DNA of 64,000 bases from Catonia carolina (GCA_035578175.1 JAQMRL010000008.1:63319041-63383040); one strand, 5' to 3'. Counted from the first letter of the stretch, positions 47,083 through 58,038 are shown. A program made the numbers and translations. Notes: generated from the letters alone by a model not told the origin.

Positions 47083-47321
47083 TTTTTTTTTTATTCCTAA
47101 TTTGTGTACGTTGCAATCTGTTCAATTTAGAACAATAAGCAACCCCATGACCCAATGAGATGAGAATGATGTGTATGACGTGTAAATGAGGTGTAGTCTT
47201 TTACAGACCCAGGCCGACCATTCCTGAGAGAGTATGGTTAATTAAACCCCAACCATCAAAGTACACCGGTAACCACTGTCTAGTATTCAAATCCGTATAA
47301 AAGTAACTACCTTTACTAGGA
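47083..47321 (-). repeat. S1 SINE, 5'-truncated, with exact target duplication
   Basis: Long T tract, S1 body to CTACCTTTACTAGGA, then TTGCTGAATT repeated at 47073-47082 and 47322-47331. The tRNA head is missing, and the truncation at the 5' end with a clean duplication shows LINE-driven retroposition. Confidence 0.9.
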
Positions 47322-47331
47322 TTGCTGAATT

Positions 47332-48114
47332 AAAATAATATTTCTTGAATATACATTTAAATATAGAATTTAAATGATAACTCTACTAGTATTTAGTTAG
47401 TAAAATTGAAAATTGTGTAAACAGTATGTGGGTGGAAGTAATACGAGTGTCCCCAACATTTGTACGATACCGACATCAGAAAGTAGGCCTACATACAGTT
47501 TAACTTTGAATGCCTCAAAGGCTCTAAAATAACCGAAGCCAGAACGTTATTTTATGTTCTACCCAGTATGAATAGAATTCACTTGATTTGTATTATATTC
47601 TACACGTAGGCCTATTCCATTATTGCCTTCAGGCTACAGGTTTCTCTCTTATCAGTTACTGTCTTTGTCAGATTTCGATTTCATTTCATCTTTTCTGTTT
47701 ATCTTAGTGATCAAAGCCAATTCACCAAGGTAATAAATTAACCATAAAAAATCGCAGAATTATATTTATAACTTCCTACATCAGTACTAGAAATATATAA
47801 TGTTTTTTTTGTAATCAACGCTTTCAAATAAAATTTTTACTTTTTAAACCGTAATACGGTCGTTATCAAAATTTAAAAAAAAATCAATCACGAAACGCTA
47901 TTTTCTTCCGAATGTACAATATGGATCAATTGATAGATTTATTGAACTCTGATCGGGAATAGAAAGTGGGATCTTGAAAGTAATCAACAAACCGAGACAT
48001 AAAAAATTAATTTACTTTAAAACAATTCCTTATGTGAGACGACGCGCCTCATGGCTAGTTTTAATTTTTTATTTTTTAAAGTAAAAAACGGCTTAACTTT
48101 AACTTATGGGAAAA
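47332..48114. other. AT-rich stretch with two TAGGCCTA palindromes
   Basis: No gene seen. TAGGCCTA occurs at 47484-47491 and 47607-47614. Confidence 0.4.
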
Positions 48115-48420
48115 CCATCAGTGATTTCTGTATCTACTCTTTAAGAGGAATCGTATACCACTATTTTTGTTTCCAAATTCAGACTTTGATTTCTTGACTT
48201 CCTGTTTTGGACTACTTTTAGTAGAAAGCGGAACTTCAAACCCAATGACTTCTGTATCTACTCTTTAAGAGGAATCTAATGACACTATTTTTGTTTCCAA
48301 ATTCCGACTTTGATTTCTTGACTTTCGGTTTTGGGCCACTCCAGTCAAAACCAGAACTTCAGACCCACTAACTTTTGTGTAGATTACAAATATGTAAACC
48401 GTTTGTTGTTATCTCTTAAC
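48115..48420 (+). repeat. T1 minisatellite, about 2.5 units
   Basis: Repeated TTTCTGTATCTACTCTTTAA, TATTTTTGTTTCCAAATTC, GACTTTGATTTCTTGACTT and AACTTCAAACCCAATGA. Units are better conserved than at 9.2 kb. Confidence 0.75.
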
Positions 48421-48993
48421 AACAACGGGTTTTCATTCTTGAACAATATTTTGCTACGAAATCGTACTCGAGTGTAAAAGAATCAAATTAAATTTGTTGG
48501 TTTTCCTCCACCTGAAAAAATGTCAATTTCTATGCTAACAAACCGATTTCGAGAGACAGGTAGTGTTTGCGATAGAAATATAGTGGTCGAGCAACTCTCT
48601 TGACAGATGACGTTATAGAGAATGTGAAAACAAGATTGCTTAATTCTCCACGGAAAAGTTTACGAAAACTTTCCTCGCAAGTTGGTTTGTCATATTCTAT
48701 GTTCAGAAAGCTGCTAAAAAATTGAAATCGTATTCGTATCGCGAATGATTAGTCCAAGAGCTTCAGCATCTAAATTTAAACAAGTGACTATTCTGGGGTA
48801 AAAGACATTCTGTTCGTAACACGACCAAAACGGCATAAAATTTTACACAGCTCATGGAGAATCAACTCACACTGCCTTATCTATACTGGTTGAGCAGGGC
48901 TACCAACTTCGTGTCACAAAACAAAATTTCCTTTTCTTAGAAAAAAATTACCAGCCATTAACCATTGGGTAACAGGACTAAAAAATCACTCTG
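48421..48993 (+). mobile_element. Tc1/mariner-superfamily transposon with long inverted repeat, truncated copy
   Basis: The degenerate transposase start reads RFRETGSVCDR, LTDDVIENVKTRLLNSPRKS and LRKLSSQVGLSYS, a paired HTH DNA-binding domain. The frame then breaks and passes into the right inverted repeat, ending CAGGACTAAAAAATCACTCTG|TA. The left inverted repeat and the DDE domain are absent. It directly follows T1. Confidence 0.75.
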
Positions 48994-49295
48994 TATAATG
49001 GAAATAAGATAAAAGCAGAATGGAAAGCAAGTGTTCTTTTTTCATGAGACTGACATATCGACAAGTAGTTAAAATTTTGAACGCAAAGAAAAATTTAATG
49101 GTCAACCACATTACTTCTCGTTCTACTCAATAATCAAATTATTTAAGTATCAAGTCAACCTTTGCGACAATGAATTCAATATATAAAAGATGGTTTCCTG
49201 TTGTGAAAATCTATTTAATATCTAGAGAAATTTTTCAAGCCAAAACACCATAAGTATCTGGACTATTAAATAATGTGCTATAATTTAATTTTTAA

Positions 49296-49620
49296 TCCAC
49301 CGGGTTGATCTAGGGGTAAAGTCTCGCCGGTAGTCAGCTGTTTAACAGCAAATTTTTGAAGACGAAGGTTGCTAGTTCAAATCCTAGTAAAGGTAGTTTA
49401 CTTTAATACGGATTTGAATATTGGACAATGGTTACCAGTGTACTTTGATGGTTGAGATTCAATTAACCATACTGTCTCAGGAACGGTCGACCTGAGTCAG
49501 TACAAGAGTACGCCTCATTTACACGTCAAACATTATCATCATCATCTCATTGGGTGAGGGGTTGCTTATTGTTCTGAATTGAATAGTTGCGACTTAAACA
49601 TTATGGATAAAAAATAAAAA
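49296..49620 (+). repeat. S1 SINE
   Basis: ATCCACCGGGTTGATCTAGG, CAGCTGTTTAACAGC, GTTCAAATCCTAG, GGTCGACCTGAGTCAGTACA and tail ATTATGGATAAAAAAT. Confidence 0.85.
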
Positions 49621-50110
49621 TAATTTAATTGCTAAGTTGGTATCAAAAATGTTAAATAACATTCTTTATGTTTCGGTTGCCACATTTATTTTTATACTGA
49701 ATAAATTGTTTTCCTGGTCATAAAGTGTAATGCAGTAGGGGCAACACTTAACTGTGTATTCAGGCAAAAAAAGAGAGAAGTGTAACATGAGGGCAAATCC
49801 GCTTCTTGTTCTTCATGCTTTTTTATTATATTATGTATGTATACTTATATATTTACTCATGGAAAAATGTGACACGGAGTGAAGCAAGAGACATGAGTAT
49901 GTGATTAGGAAGCCCGCTAGGGACATTTTGTAGAATATATATAACGGAGAATACAACGGCAACCATTCTTTAGATCGAATACTTTTATTTTGAGGTTCAT
50001 ATTTTTGTAATTTATCGCAGATATAACATATTTATTTTTATTACAATTTTATACAGAAAATTTATTTCGAAATAAAATTTAAATGAATTTACCATTACAC
50101 ATCACTGATT
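49621..50110. other. AT-rich stretch, nothing recognised
   Basis: Includes ATAACGGAGAATACAA (49941-49956), whose reverse complement recurs at ~50890-50905 on the other side of the mariner remnant. Confidence 0.35.
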
Positions 50111-50811
50111 GTGTGAGTTATATCAAATAATGTGTTTTATTTTCTATTTGAAACATCCATCTCAAATCATTTTTAAAACAGGAAAAGTCCACTTGCCGAC
50201 AAACGTCCACACGATGTTCTTTTTGCAGTTTGGTCATTAAACGGGAAACAAACTTTGCTACAACTCGATGCAAAGTCAATTTTTTAGTCAAAATTTCAAA
50301 GGCAAAATCCAATTGAGATGCCAACCTCTTCTCAAAGTTCTCTGACAGTCAATCGGTGATTTGTACGCACCAGATCATGGATTTTCCTAACGTGGGTGTC
50401 GTCAGTTGAAGTTTAAGGCCTTTCTGGTTGAGGGTCATCTTCAATTGAATGGCGACCACTTTTAAATCAAGAAAACCATTCAAAACATTACGTACGACTC
50501 AGAGAATCATCTCCATAACCTTGTATCAAAAATTGAAATGTTTCTGTGAAAGTGTTCCCCAGTTTCAAGCAAAATTTCACGTAGCGTCTTTGCTCCCGAA
50601 TATCATACATTACAAAAATCGTCACTAGCAATTAAACACGTCGTACTGAAAACACAACAACAAGAAAAGTAAATGAGATATCAACAATCCAAGAGCATGT
50701 GTTTACAAAAAAAAAATGACGTAGAATAGTGTGCTGCCAACCGCGCGTCGCTAAATATCCCCGTTAGCGCATAATTCAATAAGTTCGGTTATTTTTTGAA
50801 CAGACCTCATA
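50111..50811 (-). mobile_element. mariner transposon, 3'-truncated
   Basis: Minus strand: the terminal sequence TATGAGGTCTGTTCAAAAAA at 50811, an ATG at 50610, then IREQRRYVKFCLKLGNTFTE and, in patched frames, FEWF, IEDDP, IHDLVRTNHR, VVAKFVSRLMTKLQKEHRVD. This is the N-terminal HTH half of a mariner (SETMAR-like) transposase. The catalytic DD(34)D half and the other terminal repeat are missing, and stops interrupt the frame. Cannot move on its own. Confidence 0.85.
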
Positions 50812-50883
50812 CATTGAGCTGCACAGTTTTCGTTATGATATTTAACAGGCGGCGGGGAATTTTACTTTCAGGAAAAGAGTTAA

Positions 50884-51216
50884 CCAATTTTGTATTCTCC
50901 GTTTAGAACTAGAGTTGAAGCCATTATTCAGGCCAAGAAGTCTCTGCACCATTTTCGCTTTAAACGTTGCACAGTTGGGAAGTTCCTTGTAACTAGGTCA
51001 GTTGGTTTGAATGGTTATCTAGTTATTCGTGAAATTTACTATAGAAGGACGCGTTTAGTTCCTTTACTGTCTGAATTTTTAAATTATCATTATGATTATT
51101 ATAAGCATCAAATAAATGAACCGATTTTTGTACAACGTTCAAAAGATCTGTTTAATATAAGATGCAATAAAATTCATTATATTCAATTTAGTTTTCATGA
51201 ACTCAAAGAAACTTAA
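50884..51216 (+). other. Unrecognised 110-codon open frame without ATG
   Basis: Stop-to-stop open frame with varied composition (FRTRVEAIIQAKKSLHHFRF, LVIREIYYRRTRLVPLLSEF). No ATG in frame, no low-complexity bias and no family I recognise. It could be an exon or old transposon remnant, or chance. Confidence 0.25.
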
Positions 51217-51837
51217 AATTTAGAAATTCGTTGGAGTTAGTTCGAGAGGTTATACTATTCTTCCAATACATCAAAAATCAGTAGGTTTTCATTATTTTAT
51301 ACAATGACGATATTTTCTCTTTGAAAAATGTGACAAAGCAAAGGTTGTTCAATTGTATTTAATTGTCATGATATAAAAATACGTTTTGAAGTTCGAGAAA
51401 ATAATTCAAAACGATAAACGACATTTTATTTCATAATGTCTTTATTAAATAATCCTTCCGATTCCCAATTTCGTTTTTTTATACCAAAAAACCAACTCAG
51501 ATGTTCGACAATCATTCAATTATTGATATTTTTGGCGTAGAGTAAGAGGAAATATTTTCAGAAAAATATTTAATAAAGGAAATCATTTATAACGACAGGA
51601 ATGCTTCCGTAAAGGAAAAACGAGTATTACTTGTTATCAATCCTTGAAAATACTTTTAAAAGGTACGTGTTATTTGCAAAACCGAATTATAAATACAACC
51701 GCATTCAAATTTCGAAAATTCTTGTGATTTAATAGAAGATTCGGAAATCACAGATTTTATCCATTCTGTTTGTGTTTTATTATAATTTGTGAAGAAAATT
51801 AAATTTATTTGAAAAATTACTTGAAGGCCACCTCAAT
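51217..51837. other. AT-rich stretch, nothing recognised
   Basis: No supported feature. Confidence 0.35.
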
Positions 51838-51985
51838 AAATTAATAGCATTCTATGCTGTAACGCAGAAGGTTTGGTTTCAATTCTCGGCTAGAATATGG
51901 AAATTACACGTTAAAGCCCACAGTTTTATAATTTTTAAATGACGCTAATGGCCAAGGTTTTGATGACTTAATGTAAACTAATATA
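51838..51985 (+). repeat. Degenerate S4-type SINE
   Basis: GGTTTGGTTTCAATTCTCGG (B-box region) and GACGCTAATGGCCAAGGTTT (S4 tail) in the right order and spacing. Heavily mutated. Confidence 0.5.
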
Positions 51986-52063
51986 CCCATTATTTTGCTC
52001 ATTCCAGATTCTTTCGGGATCTGGTAACTAATAGATAGTAAAAATTTTTATTGAAACTTACAT

Positions 52064-52064
52064 C

Positions 52065-52103
<39 letters not shown>

Positions 52104-52687
52104 GCGAGTTTGTTTTACAGCTGTCGCCGTCTCTCGCATCCTAATAACCTCCACATTTGTCTGTCCAAGCAGTCATTGTCTGTCAGTCCTCTCGCCTGCA
52201 TCGCCACCTCCATGCCATACTGCCAGGAGTGCTTCGGCCTTCCTCTTTTCCGGCTTGACTCAGGGACCCAGTCCAATAATATCTTTGGCCATCTCTCAGG
52301 AGGCATTCTCTTCACATGCCCATACCACTTCAAACTCTTTGCCTCTATCCAATCGGCAATATTCTCAGTCAGACCCATCTTCCTTCGAATATCATCATTT
52401 CTCACTCTGTCCATTCTTGTATATCCACAACATCGCCTCCAATAATCCATTTCCAAAGCCTTGAGCTTAGCTTCATATCTTTTATTCACCTCCCAAGTTT
52501 CTGCACCGTATGTACCAATGGTTTCAATGACTGTGCTGTAAATGCGAATCTTATTTTTCTTTGTTATTTTTCCATTCCATAGGACACTGTTCAACTGCCT
52601 TATTGCTGACCACGCTTGACCAATTCTTGCATTTATTTCCTCATTGCTTCCCCCATTTGACGATAGCACAACTCTATTTATTAACAA
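52064..52687 (-). mobile_element. RTE-type LINE, 5'-truncated, with an open 190-codon C-terminus and (AAT)n tail
   Basis: Uninterrupted minus-strand frame 52687-52115: EEINARIGQAWSAIRQLNSV, IYSTVIETIGTYGAETWEVN, LEMDYWRRCCGYTRMDR, IRRKMGLTENI, LKWYGHVKRMPPERWPK, SRKRGRPKHSW. It covers the reverse-transcriptase thumb and C-terminus. The polymerase core (YADD) and endonuclease are missing. After the stop come GCTGTAAAACAAACTCGC and (TAA)n at 52103-52064, the expected 3' tail. The absence of stops marks it as the youngest LINE here. Confidence 0.9.
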
Positions 52688-52708
52688 ATTAATTAATTAG
52701 AATATATT

Positions 52709-52984
52709 AATTAATATGGTTCAAATCTAGTAAAGGTATTACTACAAATCCTGGTTCAAATCCTAGTAAAGGTAGTTACTTTTATACGGATTTGAATACT
52801 AGACAGTGGTTGCCGGTGTACTTTGATGGTTGGGGTTCAATTAACCATACTCTCTCAGGAATAGTCGACCTGGGTCTGTACAAGACTACACCTCATTTAC
52901 ACGTCATACACATCATCCTCATCTCATTGGGTCATGGGGTTGCTTACTGTTCTAAATTAAACAGATTGCAACGTACACATATTA
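52709..52984 (+). repeat. S1 SINE, left part (split by Harbinger)
   Basis: Truncated head with a duplicated B-box block (GGTTCAAATCTAG, GGTTCAAATCCTAG), full body, and tail to ACGTACACATATTA. The last 17 bases lie at 60024-60040. AGAATATA flanks the reconstructed copy (52699-52706, 60041-60048). Confidence 0.85.
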
Positions 52985-53230
52985 TGGCCGGTTTCCCTAA
53001 CCTCAGTCAAAGCATTTAACTACGGTTAAAAATTTAACAATGGTTAAATCAGTAGTTATTCGTTTCACCAACGCTAGTTATTTTTAACCACGGTCAAATC
53101 AACAGTTAAATTTGACGGGCGTCAAATGGGCAGTCAAATTATTTGATCGTGTTCAAACTATCTAACCTCACTTTCCTGCAACGTTGCCAATTTATGCCGA
53201 AATATTTCAATAAATGTATAAATTTTAAAA

Positions 53231-54294
53231 TACAGAATACATTTATTGATAGTGGAGTTAATAAATATTGATCAATAAACATGAATAAAAATAACGTAAA
53301 TATATAAACAACGTAAATTTTTTTTTTAATTCCTAATATGTGTACGTTGCAATCTGTTCAATTCAGAACAATAAGCAACCCCATGACCCAATGAGATGAG
53401 GATGATGTGTATGACGTGTAAATGAGGTGTAGTCTTGTACAGACTCAGGCCGACCATTCCTGAGAGAGTATGGTTAATTGAACCCCAACCATCAAAGTAC
53501 ACCGGTAACCAGTGACTGTCTAGTATTCAAATCCGTATAAAAGTAACTACCTTTACTAGGATTTGAACCAGGAACCTTCGTCTCCGAAAATCAGCTGTTA
53601 AACAGCTGATTTTGGCGACGACTTTACCTCTAGACCAACCCGGTGGGTACAACGTAAATAATATGAAAAACGTAAAATGATATATACTAATGTAATGACG
53701 TCACGGCGTATAATGGTATGATTTTTATGACGCCATTACAAGCGGCCTCAAAAAGTAACATTAACCTTATTAACCGAGTAGGTTATCGGTCGTTATGTGC
53801 AACTATAAACGTCCATAACAAAAAGTAGGTTATCGGTTGTTATGGACGTTTATAGTTGCACATAACAACCGATAACCTACTCAACATTAGCTCATTTAGA
53901 GTAGGTTATTCGTTGTTATATGCAACTATAAATGCCTGTAACAACCGATAACCTAAGAGTAGGTTATCGGTTGTTACAGGCGTTTATATTTGCGCTTAAC
54001 GAACGATAACCTACTCTAAATGAGCTAATGTTGAATAGGTTATCGGTTGTTATGTGCAACTATAAACGTCCATAACAACCGATAACCTACTCGGTTAATA
54101 AGGTTAATGTTACTTTTTGAGGCCGCTTGTAATGGCGTCATAAAAATCATACCATTATACGCCATGACGTCATTACATTAGTATATCATTTTACGTTTTT
54201 CATAGTATTTACGTTAATTATATATTTACGTTATTTTTATTCATGTTTATTGATCAATATTTATTAACTTCACTATCAATAAATGTATTCTGTA
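53231..54294. repeat. Large nested palindrome interrupted by a SINE
   Basis: Outer arms start TACAGAATACATTTATTGAT and end with its reverse complement, and remain nearly identical inward (GAATAAAAATAACGTAAATA). The centre (~53957) consists of repeated GTAGGTTATCGGTTGTTATG units in alternating orientation, themselves palindromic. The left arm contains an S1 SINE (53319-53648); without it the structure is ~720 bp. No coding potential. Confidence 0.85.
53319..53648 (-). repeat. S1 SINE, full length, inside the palindrome
   Basis: Complete 330-bp copy from T tract to CTAGACCAACCCGGTGGGT, flanked by ACAACGTAAAT at 53308-53318 and 53649-53659. The best full-length reference of S1 in this window. 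Confidence 0.92.
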
Positions 54295-54371
54295 GTATCT
54301 TCACTGATGTTGCGGAGGTTAAATTATAAAAAGCTTTTGATGTTCTTCTAACTTCTAAAAAACCACTAAAA

Positions 54372-55941
54372 TTGATCATGTCACCTTTCAAAAAAAAAAA
54401 ACTAATTCAAAACACCCCTTTTTATATCCAAGGTTAAATATGTATTTAAACATTTTTATATTTCCTATGTTTTAATATATCATCTAATTTATAATAGCTA
54501 ATGTTTTTGGTGGTATAATCTTACCAGAAGGTAACATCATTCCCCTCCTGGAATAAGACCACTGGATCGAATTGTCAACCCTAGTACCATATTTCCATCC
54601 CTCTTCTCTCATGACCTCGCACTCTTCTCTCCGATGCCATGTCCAACTCCATACTTGAATCCTCTTCTTACTTCTTACTTGTCGATTAGTTCTTCTGTTT
54701 AATTTTAATTGGAAATATTACAGATTTTAATAATTTCTTTCTTCTTGTTATTTCAATCTTCAGTTTAATTTTGTCCTCCTGGAAATTTTACAGAGCTAAA
54801 TAGATGCTTACAATTTTTGTCGTCTATCTTCTTGCACTAAATCTTCTTGGCATTGGATGGCAGGTTGATGGTTGATGGCCGGATGAAAATCTATTGCTGG
54901 ACTAGGTTTAACCAATCCAATCCCTATACATAAAGATAACCCTTCAAACTACTTCTATATGTACAGTGTTAACCCCAAACCAGGCTAGAGAATGATGTCA
55001 TCCTCGTATCAAGATTATATGAAAGAATTAAATATCCGAGGAATTTTTTTTTATATTCTTTATCTAATAATACACGTCAATTTTTAAAAGGTGTAGCTTC
55101 TAATTAAATTTAAATAACAATAGGGTTTTAAAATAAGTGGTTTCTAAGGTAACAAAAAATATTTTATTTAAATTTTGTATATCGATAGATGAACATGAAC
55201 GTTAAATTTTATCACAATCTTTTGTAAATGTATGAAATTTTAAAATTTATTGAGAAAATTTTCGGATATTTAATTCTTAAATAATATAATCTTGTTACAA
55301 GGATGACATCATTCTCTTAGCCTGGTTTGGGGTTAACACTGTACATATAGAAGTAGTTTGAAGGGTTATCTTTATGTATAGGGATTGGATTGGTTAAACC
55401 TAGTCCAGCAATAGATTTTCATCCGGCCATCAACCATCAACCTGCCATCCAATGCCAAGAAGATTTAGTGCAAGAAGATAGACGACAAAAATTGTAAGCA
55501 TCTATTTAGCTCTGTAAAATTTCCAGGAGGACAAAATTAAACTGAAGATTGAAATAACAAGAAGAAAGAAATTATTAAAATCTGTAATATTTCCAATTAA
55601 AATTAAACAGAAGAACTAATCGACAAGTAAGAAGTAAGAAGAGGATTCAAGTATGGAGTTGGACATGGCATTGGAGAGAAGAGTGCGAGGTCATGAGAGA
55701 AGAGGGATGGAAATATGGTACTAGGGTTGACAATTCGATCCAGTGGTCTTATTCCAGGAGGGGAATGATGTTACCTTCTGGCAAGATTATATAACACCAA
55801 AAACATTAGCTATTATAAATTAGATGATATATTAAAACATAGGAAATATAAAAATTTTTAAATACATATTTAACCTTGGATATAAAAAAGGGGTGTTTTG
55901 AATTAGTTTTTTTTTTTTTGTTTGAAAGGTGACATGATCAA
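54372..55941. repeat. 1.57-kb hairpin locus: ~670-bp inverted arms with ~220-bp spacer
   Basis: The left arm (54372-~55044) opens TTGATCATGTCACCTTTC and the right arm (~55265-55941) closes GAAAGGTGACATGATCAA. Intervening blocks such as AATCCAATCCCTATACATAA reappear in reverse with very few differences. The spacer is AT-rich. I see no terminal duplication or transposase. Arms contain only short frames (for example MELDMALERRVRGHERRG). A transcript would fold into a very long duplex. Confidence 0.9.
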
Positions 55942-55968
55942 GAGTGTTCTTAGCTACGTTCAATAAAT

Positions 55969-56096
55969 AAAATCAGGTGTGAAACACTCACACAACTTTC
56001 TCTAGCCAATGAAAATAATGAACAATATAACCTAACATTATTAATAAAACATTAGAAATAAATTAAAAAACTAACCTCAAAAAACATAACCTACTA
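55969..56096 (-). repeat. R-family 3'-end fragment
   Basis: CAGGTGTGAAACACTCACAC, ACAACTTTCTCTAGCCAATG and ACCTCAAAAAACATAACC. Only the hairpin end and the first ~100 bp are present. Confidence 0.75.
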
Positions 56097-56334
56097 TCGG
56101 TTTCATAATCATAAACACCCGAGTTTAAATTCTTACATCTCCAAAACTACGAATCGGATTTCAACATATTTAACAACAAATTTTAGCTAATTTTATCCTG
56201 CGTTGACCCAAATTATTCCTATAATTTTTATATTGATTACAAACTGCCATATCGAGGTTGTACGACAAAAAGACCTGGTTTTTTAGCTACCGCAACAAAT
56301 TTCATTCGTTTAGAGGCGTGTAACTCGATAAGTA
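56097..56334. other. Unassigned sequence between R fragment and Tc1-like element
   Basis: ACATCTCCAAAACTACGAAT resembles the conserved block in Q and similar elements. Nothing else is recognised. Confidence 0.35.
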
Positions 56335-57122
56335 CAGAGTGATTTTTTTAGTCCTGTTACCCAATTCGCAATGTCAGGTAATTTTTTTCTGAGAAAGGGA
56401 AATTTTGTTTTGTGACACGAAGTTGGTAGCCCTACTCAACTGGTATAGATACGGCAGTGTGAGTTAATTCTCCTAGTGCTGTATAAAATTTTTTGCCGTT
56501 TCCGGCCGTGTTACGAACAGAATGTCTTTTACTCTTGAACAACGGTTTTCATTCTTGAACAATATTTTGCTACGAAATCGTACGCGAATGTAAAAGAATC
56601 ATTTCTAATTCAATTTGATGGTGTTCCTCCACCAGAAAAGAAAGTCAATTTCTAGGCTAACAAACCAATTCCGAGAGACAGGTAGTGCTTGCGACAGAAA
56701 ACGTAGTGGTCGACCAACTCTCTTGACGATGACGTTTTACAGAATGTGAAAACAAGATTGCTCAATTCTCCTCGGAAAAGTTTACGAAAACTTTCCTCGC
56801 AAGTTGGTTGGTCATATTCAAGTGTTTCGAAAGCTATTGAAAAATTGAAATTGTATTCGTATTGGGTACGATTAGTCCAAGAGCTGAAGCTCTTGGACTA
56901 AGAACTGAAGATTAAGTTCAGTCTAGCGTACAAGACATTCTGTTCATAACACAATCAGAAACGGCACAAAATTTTACACAGCTCAAGAAAAATTAACTCA
57001 CACTGCCATATCTATACTGGTTGAGTAGGGCTACCAACTTCATGTCAGAAAACAAAATTCCCCTTCTTCGAAAAAAATTACCAGACATTAACAACTGAGT
57101 AATAGGACTAAAAAATCACCTG
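56335..57122 (+). mobile_element. Tc1/mariner-superfamily transposon with ~200-bp inverted repeats, internally deleted
   Basis: Starts CAGAGTGATTTTTTTAGTCC and ends with the reverse complement of CAGGTGATTTTTTAGTCC; TA on both sides. Inverted repeats extend ~200 bp (GTGTTACGAACAGAATGTCT versus AAGACATTCTGTTCATAACA). The coding remnant gives LTNQFRETGSACDRKRSGRP, DDVLQNVKTRLLNSPRKS, LRKLSSQVGWSYSSVSKAI with one frameshift: an HTH domain only. The DDE domain is deleted, and a 13-bp snap-back palindrome sits at the deletion (56873-56900). Confidence 0.85.
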
Positions 57123-57175
57123 TATTTGACCGAAAAGTTTGAAATTTTAACACGACATAGACAATTGTCCGAACA

Positions 57176-57578
57176 TTTTAAGATTTTGGCCTTAGTATGC
57201 ATTTTACTTAGTATGCATTAGTATTATATTAGTATGCATTACTTAGTATACTTAGTATACTTAGTATGCATTTATAATCAAATTTATAGGGAATTAAAAA
57301 ATCTACAACTTTTATTTAGAGCATTTTTTCTCTACAGAGCCTAGTTAAGCGTGAAAAAATGATATTCCGTATTATTAAGCCAAACTGAGGTTTTCTTTCA
57401 TTTTGTATCATTCACTCATAATTAAAATAAAGTTATGTTTTTTGAAGTTAGTTTTTTGTTTATTTCTAATGTTTTATTACTAATGTTTGGGGATGGAGTG
57501 GTGGTGGTGGTGTGGTGTGGTGTGGTGATTATTTGCATTGGCTAGAGAAAGACGTATGAGTGTTTCACACCAGATTTT
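57176..57578 (+). mobile_element. R-family 3' half with local motif amplification
   Basis: Enters at TTTTAAGATTTTGGCCTTAG and ends with the hairpin and CAGATTTTTT. TTAGTATGCATT is multiplied at ~57193-57275, and a GTGGT/GGTGT tract (57488-57527) replaces the usual AGGTTATATTGTTC. Confidence 0.8.
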
Positions 57579-57851
57579 TTATTTCCTCTTGCCTATATGA
57601 ATATACTATAGGAAGGGATTTTCCTAAATCGAGTTTTTACCGGATATACACGTTTTCAGACCCCCTGAACCCAATAAACATGTTTTTAGCGATTGGTGTG
57701 TGCGCGTGCGTGTGATCAACATATGTCAAGAACGGAACATCGTACTAAGTTGAAACTTAATTTAGGTACTATTAAAGGCCCCAACACTAACATTTTCATC
57801 AAAATCGGTCAACCAGAAGTAGTAACTTTTCACTTTTTTGCGATATTTTTA
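57579..57851 (+). mobile_element. R-family 5' part
   Basis: ATTTCCTCTTGCCTATATGA, a short GT run and AACATTTTCATCAAAATCGG, stopping at GCGATATTTTTAAAAAT where the next copy begins. Confidence 0.75.
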
Positions 57852-57983
57852 AAAATCTACACGTTTCAGACCCCCTGAACCCAAAAAACACGTTTTTAGC
57901 GAATGGTCTGTTTGTTTGTGTGTGTTTGTGCGTGCGTGCATGCGAGTGTGCGTGTATGTGTGTGCGTGTGTGTGTGTGTGTGC

Positions 57984-58038
<55 letters not shown>

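Noticed and set aside
52110..52582. Plus-strand frames of 69-111 codons over the LINE
   Set aside because: Shadows of the 190-codon reverse-transcriptase frame on the minus strand.
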